From JAHFUA01 sp963808725 (lineage in GTDB: Bacteria; Acidobacteriota; Terriglobia; Terriglobales; Acidobacteriaceae), in NCBI GenBank assembly GCA_963808725.1, contig CAWEGO010000001.1, forward strand, positions 806,001 to 870,000: DNA of 64,000 nucleotides, written 5' to 3'. Within the stretch, counting starts at the first letter, position 1; each line of letters starts with the position of its first letter. The notes beneath the pieces were generated by a model. That model was not told the DNA's origin. It worked only from the letters and a program-made list of their open reading frames with translations, and did no database searches. This document shows, piece by piece, positions 34,444 through 43,327 of this stretch. A program made the translations under genes and the position numbers.

Positions 34444-35967
34444 TCACTGAAGAATCTTGATCTCGGATTTGAATTCGTGATAGTTGCGGAAGTCAATGAT
34501 GTTGTGGCTGCAATACCTGGTACCCCGTTCACAACCCAGGCTCTCGGCATGCACCGGAAGCAGAAACGATCTCCCGCCAATCAGCACGTACGAATAATCA
34601 ACCGCGGATTCGACCGTATCCATCGGGAAATCCGACGGTATGTTGCGGGCCTGAATCTCGATTCGCAGGACGCGCGCGGTTTTCGGATCCACCCATACGG
34701 AGCCTTTGTAAGCCGCAGCCAGAGTCTGAGAGCCGGAGTGCACCATCCAGTGTGAATTTTCTCTCCGCACTTGAAAGTCGTAAACCTGGGCACTGAAACC
34801 CGAAATGGGAGACGCACCGCCGGACCGGAACTGAGCGTCCGTTTTGGGGTGAAAAAGTTCCACCAGTGTGGACGCAAATTCTCCGGTGGACCAGGACCCG
34901 CCGATCTCCTCCAGGCCCTTGTCCGTGGGGCGGTTATCGATCTTCACGTTACGATAATTTTCCTGCCCGTCCTCGTAAACGATTTCAGCCGAAACCACGT
35001 CCCGGGGCATTTCCTTCTCGCGGCCTCGCTGGGTAAACCGCGACATGAACTCCTGGCAAATAAAGTTGGGAAGCTTCTCTGAAAACTCGAACGCCGCCTC
35101 TCTGGCCCTTTCGATCAGGGATTCGGCGGGACTCAGCGAACGCGTGGATACGGAGTCCGCAGGGGGCGACGCGGCCGGCGGCGGATCAGGACAAGGAGGC
35201 AGAGCCGGCTGTGTGCCTCGTTTCAAAATGGGATGAACGTCGGAGCAGGGCGGCGGAGTGGGGCTGCTATCACTGGCTGAGGCTGACGAATCAGCGTCGG
35301 GTGACGAGCTGCCGCCCGGAACCGGCATGGCAATGGAGAACCTCCCGATCGGATTCGTGGGGTCCCAACGAAACTTGCCATCGATAAACCAGAAGTAGCC
35401 GAGCGGAGCAATCGAGGCCTCGTGCGCGCTCTCCGGCTGGCCGCCCGCGCCCGGCCGCGGCTTCGAGCCCGCATAGAAAACGTCGACAGGCTGCTGAAAC
35501 AGTTGCAGGGCGCGCCGTTCAGCATCGGATTGCGGCGCGCCGTTGATTTTTCGCGTGACGATTTCCAGATGCTGTTGCGCCAGCCGAATGAATAGTCCCT
35601 GGAGCTGCACGTCCAGGAAATCCAGAGCGTCTCCATAGCCTTTCGACCAGGAGTCGCCCATTTCCCTGCCGAACGTCTTGGGGAACCATTCCGCGTAATC
35701 GGGTATTTCCATGTCCTCGACGAACGCCGCCAGCTTCGGGTTGCCGGCGGGCTTCGCCGCCGCGAGCACATTTTGCAGGAACAGTTTCAGGCCGTCCGCC
35801 GAATCGGGGTACCTTGGAGGTCGCGCCTCCGTCTTACGCGCAGTGGCCTTGGCGGTTGTCTGCGCATGGACGGGCGCCGAGAAAAGTATCAAAAGAGGCA
35901 GCAGAACCGCGAGCAGGCACACGCAGACCGCCGATTGTGCCGGCTGCGACTGCGGCCTAGGGGTCAT
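34444..35967 (-). CDS. Large secreted protein of acidobacterial type, function unknown
   Basis: A 507-residue protein with a signal peptide (about 12-37, ending APVHAQ), a helical N-terminal domain (about 50-180), a Ser/Asp/Pro-rich linker (about 225-285) and a C-terminal beta-rich domain (about 300-507). The last contains KLPNFICQEFMSRFT, FHPKTDAQF, VYDFQV, WVDPKTARVLRIEIQA, VDYSYVLIGGRSFLLPVHAE and the end FRNYHEFKSEIKI. The C-terminal domain resembles outer-membrane lipoprotein-sorting-like folds common in secreted acidobacterial proteins. ATG 35967 is chosen because the signal peptide follows directly. No partner gene is evident. Confidence 0.7.
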   Translation of the reverse strand: MTPRPQSQPAQSAVCVCLLAVLLPLLILFSAPVHAQTTAKATARKTEARPPRYPDSADGLKLFLQNVLAAAKPAGNPKLAAFVEDMEIPDYAEWFPKTFGREMGDSWSKGYGDALDFLDVQLQGLFIRLAQQHLEIVTRKINGAPQSDAERRALQLFQQPVDVFYAGSKPRPGAGGQPESAHEASIAPLGYFWFIDGKFRWDPTNPIGRFSIAMPVPGGSSSPDADSSASASDSSPTPPPCSDVHPILKRGTQPALPPCPDPPPAASPPADSVSTRSLSPAESLIERAREAAFEFSEKLPNFICQEFMSRFTQRGREKEMPRDVVSAEIVYEDGQENYRNVKIDNRPTDKGLEEIGGSWSTGEFASTLVELFHPKTDAQFRSGGASPISGFSAQVYDFQVRRENSHWMVHSGSQTLAAAYKGSVWVDPKTARVLRIEIQARNIPSDFPMDTVESAVDYSYVLIGGRSFLLPVHAESLGCERGTRYCSHNIIDFRNYHEFKSEIKILQ

Positions 35968-36033
35968 CGCGGTTGTCCTGTCGTTTCTTCCCCGCAGACA
36001 GCCACCGCTGCGAGTGACCCTCCGAGCCAACCC

Positions 36034-36340
36034 GTGACTGTCACGAATACGCCGAACGTCGATGTCACGAATCCGCCGACCGTTCATGTCACGAATCCGC
36101 CGACCGTCAATGCGACAATAACCAACGCTGCGGTGCCGGTCAGCGTCACCAACATGCCCGAGGTCAGCGTTAACAATACCACCCCATTCCAGTCACTGGA
36201 AGAGGCCCTGGGATGCGAGCGGGAGGACCAAACCGCCCGAGAAGTGCTCGGTGCGGCCGGCGACGGAACCCTGGCTGTCGAATATGGCGATGCCGGTGTA
36301 GAAACCCCCTCCCCAGCGTGTGATAACTCGCTCGTGTAAG
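36034..36340 (+). CDS. Short orphan frame with VTNPP repeats, start unclear
   Basis: From GTG 36034 the frame reads VTVTNTPNVDVTNPPTVHV, then VTNPPTVNATITNAAVPV and VTNMPEVSVNNTTPF, that is, four or five copies of a V-T-N-x-P-x-V unit, followed by an acidic tail to the stop at 36338-36340. Such repeats occur in secreted or tail-fibre-like bacterial proteins. There is no clear start or signal peptide in this frame, and the 5' part overlaps the signal-peptide end of the divergent gene. It may be a degraded gene or one with another indel. Confidence 0.4.
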
Positions 36341-36407
36341 GGCGGCAAGGGGAATGCCCCCTTGGGGAAAATCGGGTTGCTGTGATGAAGCAGTCAACCA
36401 AAGCGCT

Positions 36408-37335
36408 ATGAAGGGAGCTTTGAAGAGAGTCCAAATCCCGCAACTCCCGACCTATGAGGAGTTCCTCGCTGGGTCCTTCCTGTGGTTCTTCGTGCAGGCC
36501 CTGCTGAGCGACTTCTTCTTCTTCGCCAAAGCGACCGCCGTCGGACAGCAGCAGCTCATCCGTCGCATCGCCCTTATCGACGGCCCTTTGCGCGACCTCC
36601 AGTTGCTTGGGTTCATCGCCCTTATCATTGCCGGCGTCAGCCAGCGATTTGTCCCATTGGTGTACGGTCTTGGGCGGCCAAAGAAGGACCGCCAGTCGCT
36701 CATCTTCGCCATCATGAAATGTCAGCCTGGTGCTGAACGTCATCAGCTACGTCGCCATCCTGACCACCGGCAATCTGGCATGGGGACTCGGACTCGAGGT
36801 CGCCTACTTGCTGATGCCGGTCTGGGCGGTGCTGCTCGCCATTCAGCTTGGTGTGTTCAGCAAGCCGGCCCAGCCTGACCGCACTTTCAAGTTTATCCGC
36901 GCCGCGTATGTCTGGCTGATCATCGCCAACGGGATGATGCCGTTCTTCCTGCTCTACGGCATCGCGACGCACCAGGGATTTGCGCACGCCTACATGGGTG
37001 CACACCGGCACGCCTTCACCGTCGGCTTCATCAGCATGATGATCATGGGCGTGGCCGCGCGGGTCGTGCCCATCCTGGCCGGGGTGGACGCACGCAGGCT
37101 ATCGAATCTCTGGGGACCGTTCCTCCTGATAACCCTGGGCAACAGCGGCCGCGTTCTGCTGCAGATCGCGACCGACTTCTACCCCAACGTCGCCTATCCG
37201 CTGGTGGGGCTGACCGGCTTCATCGAGGTGACGGCGCTGGCCTGGTGGGGCATCGGCTTGTGGCGGGTGATGAACCAGTCGCGGACGCAGCGGGCGAAAG
37301 TGCTCGCCGGTCCGTTTCCCATCCTGGCGCAATAG
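36408..37335 (+). CDS. NnrS-like multi-span membrane protein, frameshifted
   Basis: The first frame (ATG 36408, MKGALKRVQIPQLPTYEEF) and the second, which ends at 37335, join into one protein of about 308 residues if one A of the AAA run at 36717-36719 is dropped, reading LIFAIM-NVSLVLNVISYVA. There are about eight membrane segments. The block HAYMGAHRHAFTVGFISMMIMGVAARVVP resembles NnrS, a heme/copper membrane protein linked to NO stress, and the heme-copper oxidase-like core. No denitrification gene is adjacent. The role is inferred from weak similarity only. Confidence 0.65.
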
Positions 37336-37399
37336 TTGCCTTCTAGAGTAGAACAGCCTCTTGCGGCCTGGGCGGTGGTCGGTATACTCGGCGGCTCCC

Positions 37400-38956
37400 A
37401 TGTTGTTCAAGACCCTCAGCGCCGCCGTCTACGGCATCGACGCCAACATCATTGAGGTCGAGGTGGATGTCTCCGGCGTCCGGCTGAACGACGGCGACCA
37501 CTTCATGACCGTCGGATTGCCGGATGCGGCGGTGCGCGAGAGCCGGGAGCGCATCCGTGCGGCGCTGAAGAATTGCGGCTACGATATCCCGCCCACGCAC
37601 ATCACCGTCAACCTCGCTCCCGCCGACATCAAGAAAGAGGGCTCGGGCTTCGATCTGCCCATGGCCATGGGAATCCTGGGGGCGTATGGCGCGCTCACGC
37701 GCAAGGAATCGGTGGACTACCTGCTGGTGGGCGAACTGTCGCTCGATGGCGGGGTGCGCGGCATCCGCGGCGCGTTGCCCATCGCGGTGGAGGCGCGCGC
37801 CAGGAAGATTCGCAACCTCATCGTTCCGGAGGTCAATGCGCGCGAAGCCGCCGTGGTCAGCGGCGTCGACGTCTTCCCCGTGCGCTCGCTGCTGGACGTG
37901 GTCAACCTGCTGAACGCGGGCGACGGCAACGGCGCGGTTCCTCTGCGGGTGCAGACCGATGCCCTGCTGAACGAGGCACAGCAGTTCACCGTGGACTTCA
38001 AGGACGTGCGCGGACAGCAGACCGCCAAGCGTGCGCTCGAGGTGGCCTCTGCCGGCGGACACAACATCCTGATGATCGGCCCGCCGGGTTCGGGCAAGAC
38101 CATGCTCGCCAAACGCATTCCGACTATCCTGCCACCACTGACGTTCGAGGAGGCGATCGAGACCACGAAGATTCACAGCGTGGCGGGCGTGCTCGATTCC
38201 GGCGCCGGGCTGGTGGGAACGCGTCCCTATCGCGCGCCACACCACACCATCTCGGACGCCGGACTGATCGGCGGGGGCGCAGTGCCGCGTCCGGGCGAGG
38301 TCTCGATCGCGCACAACGGCGTGCTCTTTCTTGATGAGTTGCCCGAGTTCCCGCGCAACGTGCTCGAGGTCCTGCGACAGCCGCTCGAAGACGGAACCGT
38401 CTCCATCGCGCGCGCCGCCATGTCGCTGACGTTTCCGGCGCGCTTCATGCTGGCGGCGGCGATGAACCCGTGCCCCTGCGGATATCACAATGACGCCTCA
38501 CGCGACTGCCACTGCACCCAGCCAATGATCCAGCGCTACGTGTCGAAGATCTCGGGACCACTGCTCGACCGCATCGACATCCACATCGACGTGCCGGCAG
38601 TGCGGTACAAAGAGCTGCGCGGCGTAGCTTCGCCCGAGGGCTCCGACCACATTCGCGAACGGGTGATACGCGCCCGCGACCGGCAGCTGCAGCGCTTCAA
38701 GTCCGCGGGCGAGCCTATCTACTCAAACGCTCAGATGTCGCCACGGCAGATCCGGGCTAACTGCGACCTCACTCCCGACTGCGAGCGCATGCTGGAACGC
38801 GCCATGGCCCAGCAGGGCCTGAGCGCCCGCGCCCATGACCGCATCCTGAAGGTCGCGCGAACTATTGCCGATCTGGACGGGGTGGAGGCGTTGGACTCGC
38901 GGCATATCGCGGAAGCGATTCAGTACCGAACGCTGGATCGGACGTACTGGGCCTAG
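37400..38956 (+). CDS. comM: Mg-chelatase-like AAA+ ATPase ComM (YifB)
   Basis: A hexameric helicase that helps branch migration during integration of transformed DNA. The 518-residue protein has the N-terminal ChlI-like domain (GLPDAAVRESRERIRAAL, GSGFDLPMAMGILGA), Walker A GPPGSGKT (about 227-234), RAPHHTISDAGLIGGG, Walker B VLFLDELPEF, and NPCPCGYHND with GPLLDRIDIHIDVP. The C-terminal domain ends in EAIQYRTLDR. Length and motifs are normal. ATG 37400 begins LFKTLSAAVYGIDA, the usual N-terminus. Confidence 0.95.
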   Translation: MLFKTLSAAVYGIDANIIEVEVDVSGVRLNDGDHFMTVGLPDAAVRESRERIRAALKNCGYDIPPTHITVNLAPADIKKEGSGFDLPMAMGILGAYGALTRKESVDYLLVGELSLDGGVRGIRGALPIAVEARARKIRNLIVPEVNAREAAVVSGVDVFPVRSLLDVVNLLNAGDGNGAVPLRVQTDALLNEAQQFTVDFKDVRGQQTAKRALEVASAGGHNILMIGPPGSGKTMLAKRIPTILPPLTFEEAIETTKIHSVAGVLDSGAGLVGTRPYRAPHHTISDAGLIGGGAVPRPGEVSIAHNGVLFLDELPEFPRNVLEVLRQPLEDGTVSIARAAMSLTFPARFMLAAAMNPCPCGYHNDASRDCHCTQPMIQRYVSKISGPLLDRIDIHIDVPAVRYKELRGVASPEGSDHIRERVIRARDRQLQRFKSAGEPIYSNAQMSPRQIRANCDLTPDCERMLERAMAQQGLSARAHDRILKVARTIADLDGVEALDSRHIAEAIQYRTLDRTYWA

Positions 38957-39051
38957 GGATTTGACCATCGGATGATCGGGTCATTAGTTTTGGGATCTTC
39001 CTCGGTACGGCTTTGGGCACTCAATGTGTTACCCCCTGGCCAAAAATCTTC

Positions 39052-39080
39052 TTGACCCGCCGGGCGCTTCTTTGTATGGT
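39052..39080 (+). promoter_or_regulatory. Sigma-70-type promoter upstream of the omega-like gene
   Basis: TTGACC (39052-39057), a 17-base spacer and TATGGT (39075-39080). A start near 39087 would leave about 250 nt of leader before ATG 39336. That leader shows no recognisable riboswitch; an AT-rich ATAAAGCCAGCTATAACAAT stretch near 39215 could hold a second promoter. Confidence 0.55.
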
Positions 39081-39335
39081 GGCATGAGGTTGGGTCGGAT
39101 CAAACCGGCTCAGGGGTCGCTGGCAAGCTTGGTTGTAAAGTTGAGTAAAAGAAGCAACTTTGAGCCTGCCGCAAGCATCTATCAGATAGCGCCGAGCCTC
39201 ATTCTCCAGGAATAAAGCCAGCTATAACAATCGGTTAGCTGTTGGCGTGGCCACGCGGTGAGCGTCTGGACGAACGGGGGTTGGGTGCCCGGCTGGGAAA
39301 CAGGGAACCAGGGTCCCGAGGAGAGGAATCAACGA

Positions 39336-39554
39336 ATGCGTTCTGAGCTGATCTACGATGCACTGCGTACGGTGCAGAACCGGTATCTTTTGTGCCAGGT
39401 TGCGTCCAAAGCGACGCGCAAATTTCACAAGCCGAACACACGAATCCAGGACACGATGAACGAGGTCTTTGAGCGCTTCGCCGACAGCGAATCGCCCACC
39501 CGCCTCGTGGCGCAATCCGGAATGGTTGCCCAGGCACAGCGGCGCGCTGCATAA
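39336..39554 (+). CDS. rpoZ: RNA polymerase omega-like small protein
   Basis: A 72-residue protein, MRSELIYDALRTVQNRYLLC, then QVASKATRKFHKPNTRIQDT and MNEVFERFADS. The layout (NRY-L-x-x-x-ASKATRK-H, then a helix) matches the omega subunit, where N-R-[FY]-x-L-x-x-x-A-x-x-RAR-x is conserved, although the usual RAR is KATRK here. Omega helps RNA polymerase assembly. A strong purine-rich site (GAGGAGAGGAATC) precedes the ATG. It lies 131 bases upstream of rho on the same strand. An unrelated small helical protein remains possible. Confidence 0.65.
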   Translation: MRSELIYDALRTVQNRYLLCQVASKATRKFHKPNTRIQDTMNEVFERFADSESPTRLVAQSGMVAQAQRRAA

Positions 39555-39685
39555 AAAAATGGAAGGTCTGCGGCGCGCCCGCGCCCGCTGAACTGATTCC
39601 CTTATTTGGAACTGATTCCCTAAATTTTGGATCGCCAGGTCGAACTGACCCCTCCTCCAAATCAATCTACTTCCCGTAGGTGAAC

Positions 39686-40936
39686 ATGACTATCGCGGAG
39701 CTTAAAGAAAAAAACATCCAGGAACTTACCCGCATCGCGCGCTCTCTCGATCTGCCCGGCGCCAGCGGGCTGCGCAAACAAGACCTCATTTTCAAGATTC
39801 TGCAGGCGCAAAGCGAGAAGGAAGGCCACATCTTCGCCGAGGGCGTGCTGGAGATCCTGCCTGACGGTTACGGCTTCCTGCGCTCCCCCGACTACAACTA
39901 CCTTCCCGGACCGGACGACATTTACGTCTCTCCTTCGCAGATCCGCAAGTTCGACCTGAAGACCGGCGACACTATCAGCGGACAGGTGCGGCCGCCGCAC
40001 GAGGGCGAGAAGTATTTCGCTCTGGTCAAGATCGAGGCGGTCAACTTCGAGTCTCCGGAAGAGGCGCGCAACAAGATTCTGTTTGACAATCTGACGCCGC
40101 TCTATCCGCAGGAGCGCATCAAGCTGGAGACCACCAAGGAGAACATCACGGCCCGGGTCATGGACCTGCTGACGCCGCTGGGCAAAGGCCAGCGCGGCCT
40201 GATCGTTTCTCCGCCGCGCGCCGGCAAGACCATGATTCTGCAGAACATTGCCAACTCCATTACCACCAACCATCCCGAGGTAGTGCTGATCGTGCTGCTC
40301 ATCGACGAGCGTCCGGAAGAAGTCACGGACATGCAGCGCTCGGTGAAGGGCGAGGTCATCAGCTCCACCTTCGACGAGCCCGCCGCCCGCCACGTGCAGG
40401 TGGCCGAGATGGTGATCGAGAAAGCCAAGCGCCTGGTCGAGCACCGGCGCGACGTGGTGATCCTGCTAGACTCCATCACCCGGCTGGCACGCGCTTATAA
40501 CACTATCGTGCCGCCTTCGGGCAAGGTGCTCTCCGGCGGTGTGGACTCCAACGCTTTGCAGCGGCCCAAGCGCTTCTTCGGTGCCGCCCGCAACATCGAG
40601 GAGGGCGGATCGCTTTCCATCGTCGCTACCGCACTAGTGGAAACCGGCAGCCGCATGGACGACGTGATCTTCGAAGAGTTCAAGGGCACGGGCAACAGCG
40701 AAGTCATCCTGGACCGCAAGCTTTCCGACAAGCGTGTGTTCCCGGCCATCGACATTCAGCGCTCCGGTACCCGCAAGGAAGAGCTGATCATCCCCAAGGA
40801 AGACCTGGCGCGCATCTGGGTGCTGCGCAAGGTGCTGAACCCGCTGTCCCCGGTCGAGGCCATGGAGTTGCTGATCGACAAAGTGGGCAAGACCCGCTCC
40901 AACAGTGAGTTTCTGGGCAACATGAGTTCGTTGTAG
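39686..40936 (+). CDS. rho: Transcription termination factor Rho
   Basis: Hexameric RNA-dependent ATPase that ends transcripts. The 416-residue protein has the N-terminal Rho-N helical domain (IAELKEKNIQELTRIARSL), the cold-shock-like RNA-binding domain (GVLEILPDGYGFLRSPDYNY, DDIYVSPSQIRKFDL), Walker A SPPRAGKT (about 175-182), LIDERPEEVTDM (Q-loop side), VILLDSITRLARAYN, the R-loop region and the C-terminal KTRSNSEFL. A GTG two codons upstream is an alternative start. Complete and typical. Confidence 0.97.
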   Translation: MTIAELKEKNIQELTRIARSLDLPGASGLRKQDLIFKILQAQSEKEGHIFAEGVLEILPDGYGFLRSPDYNYLPGPDDIYVSPSQIRKFDLKTGDTISGQVRPPHEGEKYFALVKIEAVNFESPEEARNKILFDNLTPLYPQERIKLETTKENITARVMDLLTPLGKGQRGLIVSPPRAGKTMILQNIANSITTNHPEVVLIVLLIDERPEEVTDMQRSVKGEVISSTFDEPAARHVQVAEMVIEKAKRLVEHRRDVVILLDSITRLARAYNTIVPPSGKVLSGGVDSNALQRPKRFFGAARNIEEGGSLSIVATALVETGSRMDDVIFEEFKGTGNSEVILDRKLSDKRVFPAIDIQRSGTRKEELIIPKEDLARIWVLRKVLNPLSPVEAMELLIDKVGKTRSNSEFLGNMSSL

Positions 40937-41100
40937 CCCCGGCACGAAGGCTTCCGAAACCGCTCCCCCGCGGCTTCACGGACCCAGATAATCCCCGTTT
41001 ATTGAATAGGTTCCGCTCGGCTCCGGAACGGGATTAATTCTTGACCCTCCCCTCCGAATCAACCTAGGATTCGAACAGCTCTTCGTCTGGGGAGGAATAC

Positions 41101-41847
41101 GTGCGCGAATCTTTAGTGAAGTCTTTGGCTTGGGTTCTGGTGGTGTTGTTTCCCGCTTCGATCGTCATGGCGGACGCCACGTCCGCGATGCTGAACGCGA
41201 GCGGCAATGTGAGCGTCAACGGCACTCCCATCGAACGGGCCACGGCCATCTTCCCCGGCGACAAGGTCCAGACCGGCCCCAACTCAATTGCCACGCTGAC
41301 CAGCGAAGGCTCCTCGGTCACGGTGCCCGGCAATTCGTCGCTGGTCTTCTCCAGGAGTTTTGTGAACGTGCTGTGCGGAACCGCAATGGTCGCTACCCGC
41401 AGAGGCATGTCGGTGCGGGTGAGCAACCTGCTGGTGCAGCCGGCGCGTGGCGCGCAGGCGCGCTTCCAGATTACCCAGAGCGAAGGCCAGCTTCAGATCA
41501 TCGCCCGTGAAGGCACGCTGGCCATCGACAACGGGTCCACCACCAGCGCCTTGCAGGCGGGCCGCATGCTGACGGCCCCCGCCACCTGCATGGCGGCTCC
41601 CTATGCGGATGATCAGACCGGCAATTCGCCCACGCCGCAAGACCAAACGGATCAGCAAGACAACAACAAGAAGAAAAAGGGAGGCGCTGATGTACCGTCG
41701 GGCCGTATGGCCCCTCCGCCGTCCGTTGGCGGCACGAGTAGCGGAGGCCTCCTGTTGTACGGCGCCGGGGCGGCCGGCGTGGCCGGACTCTTGGTCTGGG
41801 CGACCACGCGCAGTTCGGCGAGTAACACCACGACCAGCGGAAATTAG
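41101..41847 (+). CDS. FecR-domain exported protein
   Basis: A 248-residue protein starting with GTG 41101, preceded by GGGGAGGAATAC. It has a signal peptide (about 5-24), then a FecR-like beta domain (about 27-160: SVNGTPIERATAIFPGDKVQTG, LTSEGSSVTVPGNSSL, LQIIAREGTLAI). A Gln/Asp/Lys-rich spacer (about 172-195) follows, and then a C-terminal hydrophobic segment (about 218-236). It is not next to a sigma factor or TonB receptor, so the classic FecR signalling role is doubtful; the domain may simply present a surface patch. A terminator follows. Confidence 0.82.
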   Translation: MRESLVKSLAWVLVVLFPASIVMADATSAMLNASGNVSVNGTPIERATAIFPGDKVQTGPNSIATLTSEGSSVTVPGNSSLVFSRSFVNVLCGTAMVATRRGMSVRVSNLLVQPARGAQARFQITQSEGQLQIIAREGTLAIDNGSTTSALQAGRMLTAPATCMAAPYADDQTGNSPTPQDQTDQQDNNKKKKGGADVPSGRMAPPPSVGGTSSGGLLLYGAGAAGVAGLLVWATTRSSASNTTTSGN

Positions 41848-41869
41848 ACAAAGCGGCACTCAAAGAGAT

Positions 41870-41902
41870 CAGCCCGCCATTACGGCGGGCTGGATCTTTT
41901 TG
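41870..41902 (+). terminator. Rho-independent terminator of the FecR gene
   Basis: AGCCCGCC and GGCGGGCT form an 8-bp stem around ATTAC, followed by GGATCTTTTTG. Confidence 0.85.
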
Positions 41903-41957
41903 TGGGCTTCCTCGGGATCACAAAACAAGAAAGCAAGAGCTCACCGACGGAATCTGC

Positions 41958-42699
41958 TCAGTCGCGAACCACTTCCACGTTTTCCGCCGGCACCAGGATG
42001 CGCAACAGTTTGAACGGATAGGCATTCTCCATCCAGAGGTTCCACACCGCGTCGTCCGATTGCAAGGTGAAATGGTCCAGTTCCCGCTCGGCGCCATGGA
42101 ACATCACTTTGTCTTTGCCTACGTACTTGAGGGCCACGGTGGTGGAAAGCTGCTGGCGGGGGATGAAAACTCCAAAGTTGCCGGGCTGCAGATTGCAACC
42201 TTGCGGGTTGATGGTCGCGCCGCAGAAGCTAGCCAGATATCGCCACAAGAGGGATCTCGCGGTGGGTGAAGAAGTCGTCCAAGATCACCGTAGACGGAGG
42301 CAGCAGGAAGGCGCGCTGCTGCGGTTTGGATCCCGGGGGAGTAATGTGTTCCACCAGGAATTGGTCGCTGTAGTCGACCGTGGCCTGCGCCTTCTCCGGA
42401 CTCGACTCCTTCCATTCATAGTGGCGTAACTCACCGTTGGATGCAACCCGCAATTCCGAGCTCTGGCTGGCCCGGTCGTTGCCGTCTTCGATCTTGAGTT
42501 CGGCTGAGGTCACACTCACATCCGTCCCCTGATGGATGGTGAAGGTCTCGGTGCCGATGCGGCGCCCCTGGCGGAAGATCCCGAAGGCGCCGGAATCAAC
42601 CAGTTGGCCTTCACTGGACCCTTTATAGGACCGGGCGGGAATGCTGCCGAAGGTGGTTGCCGCCAGTAACGCGGCGAACGCCTTGAACTTGAATCTCAC
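41958..42699 (-). CDS. DUF6134-like exported protein, frameshifted
   Basis: The GTG at 42699 (VRFKFKAFAALLAATTFGS) opens a signal peptide and a beta-rich domain. As written it stops at 42229 after THREIPLVAISG. Dropping one base of the CCC run at 42251-42253 leads straight into LLWRYLASFCGATINPQGC and on to 41958 (FIPRQQLSTTVALKYVGKDK, LWMENAYPFKLLRILVPAEN). The joined product is about 246 residues, like acidobacterial secreted proteins that I associate with DUF6134. Function unknown. It begins directly after the aroK stop codon, so it is probably in that operon. Confidence 0.7.
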
Positions 42700-43248
42700 C
42701 TAGCCTCCCCCTGTCGGTTCCAGCGCGAGCGTGCGTGCGATGTCGGCCGCGGCCTGTTCCACCGAGCGCGAAGCCGTGTCGACGCGAAACTGTGCCTTGA
42801 GGTAATGCGGCCGTCGCGCTTCATAAAGCCGTCGCGCTGGTTCTTCTTCCCGAAACAGCGGCCTTGCCGCCACGGTCTCGCGACAGCGTTGACGCACTAC
42901 TTCGAAGGGAGCATCCAGGAATACCTGGGGCGCACCGCAGGCAGCAAGCAAGGCAGCATTTTCCTCGTGCAGCGGAGCCCCGCCTCCCAGCGCCACCACG
43001 GCCGGTGCCTCCCCGCCGAGTTCCGCCAGCAGAGCGCGCAGCGCCGCCGTTTCCAGGCGGCGGAAGGCATCCTCGCCGGAGCGCGTGAAAATCTCGGCGA
43101 TGGTCCGTCCTTCTTGCATCTCGATGCGCTGGTCCAAATCGACGAATCGCCACTGCAGGCGGCGCGCCAGGGCCTGGCCCACACTGGTTTTGCCCGCACC
43201 CATGAATCCGAGGAGGAACACCGCGCGGGGCCGTTGAAATTGAGTCAT
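42700..43248 (-). CDS. aroK: Shikimate kinase
   Basis: Phosphorylates shikimate in aromatic amino-acid synthesis. The 182-residue protein has the P-loop LLGFMGAGKTSVG (about 12-24), DLDQRIEMQEGRTIAEIF (shikimate-binding Asp), FRRLE, the substrate loop VVALGGGAPL and the lid region RPLF. ATG 43248 lies within the ATTGA/TCAAT repeat and is the only start that keeps repeat-derived residues out of the protein. It ends one base before the following gene. Confidence 0.94.
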   Translation of the reverse strand: MTQFQRPRAVFLLGFMGAGKTSVGQALARRLQWRFVDLDQRIEMQEGRTIAEIFTRSGEDAFRRLETAALRALLAELGGEAPAVVALGGGAPLHEENAALLAACGAPQVFLDAPFEVVRQRCRETVAARPLFREEEPARRLYEARRPHYLKAQFRVDTASRSVEQAAADIARTLALEPTGGG

Positions 43249-43327
43249 TGATTCATTGAGCCATTGATTCATTGGGAGTCTGATCCCAAACGGCTCAATG
43301 GATCAGTGAGTCAATGAATCAATGAGT
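43238..43327. repeat. ATTCATTGA/TCAATGAAT word repeat, hairpin forming
   Basis: Tandem variants of GATTCATTGAGTC run to a centre near GGGAGTCTGATCCCAAAC and return as CAATGGATCAGTGAGTCAATG units. It covers the 5' edge of aroK and the 3' end of the DUF4097 gene, including its last codons. A short related string occurs at 23335-23350 and another at 63290-63312. Confidence 0.7.
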
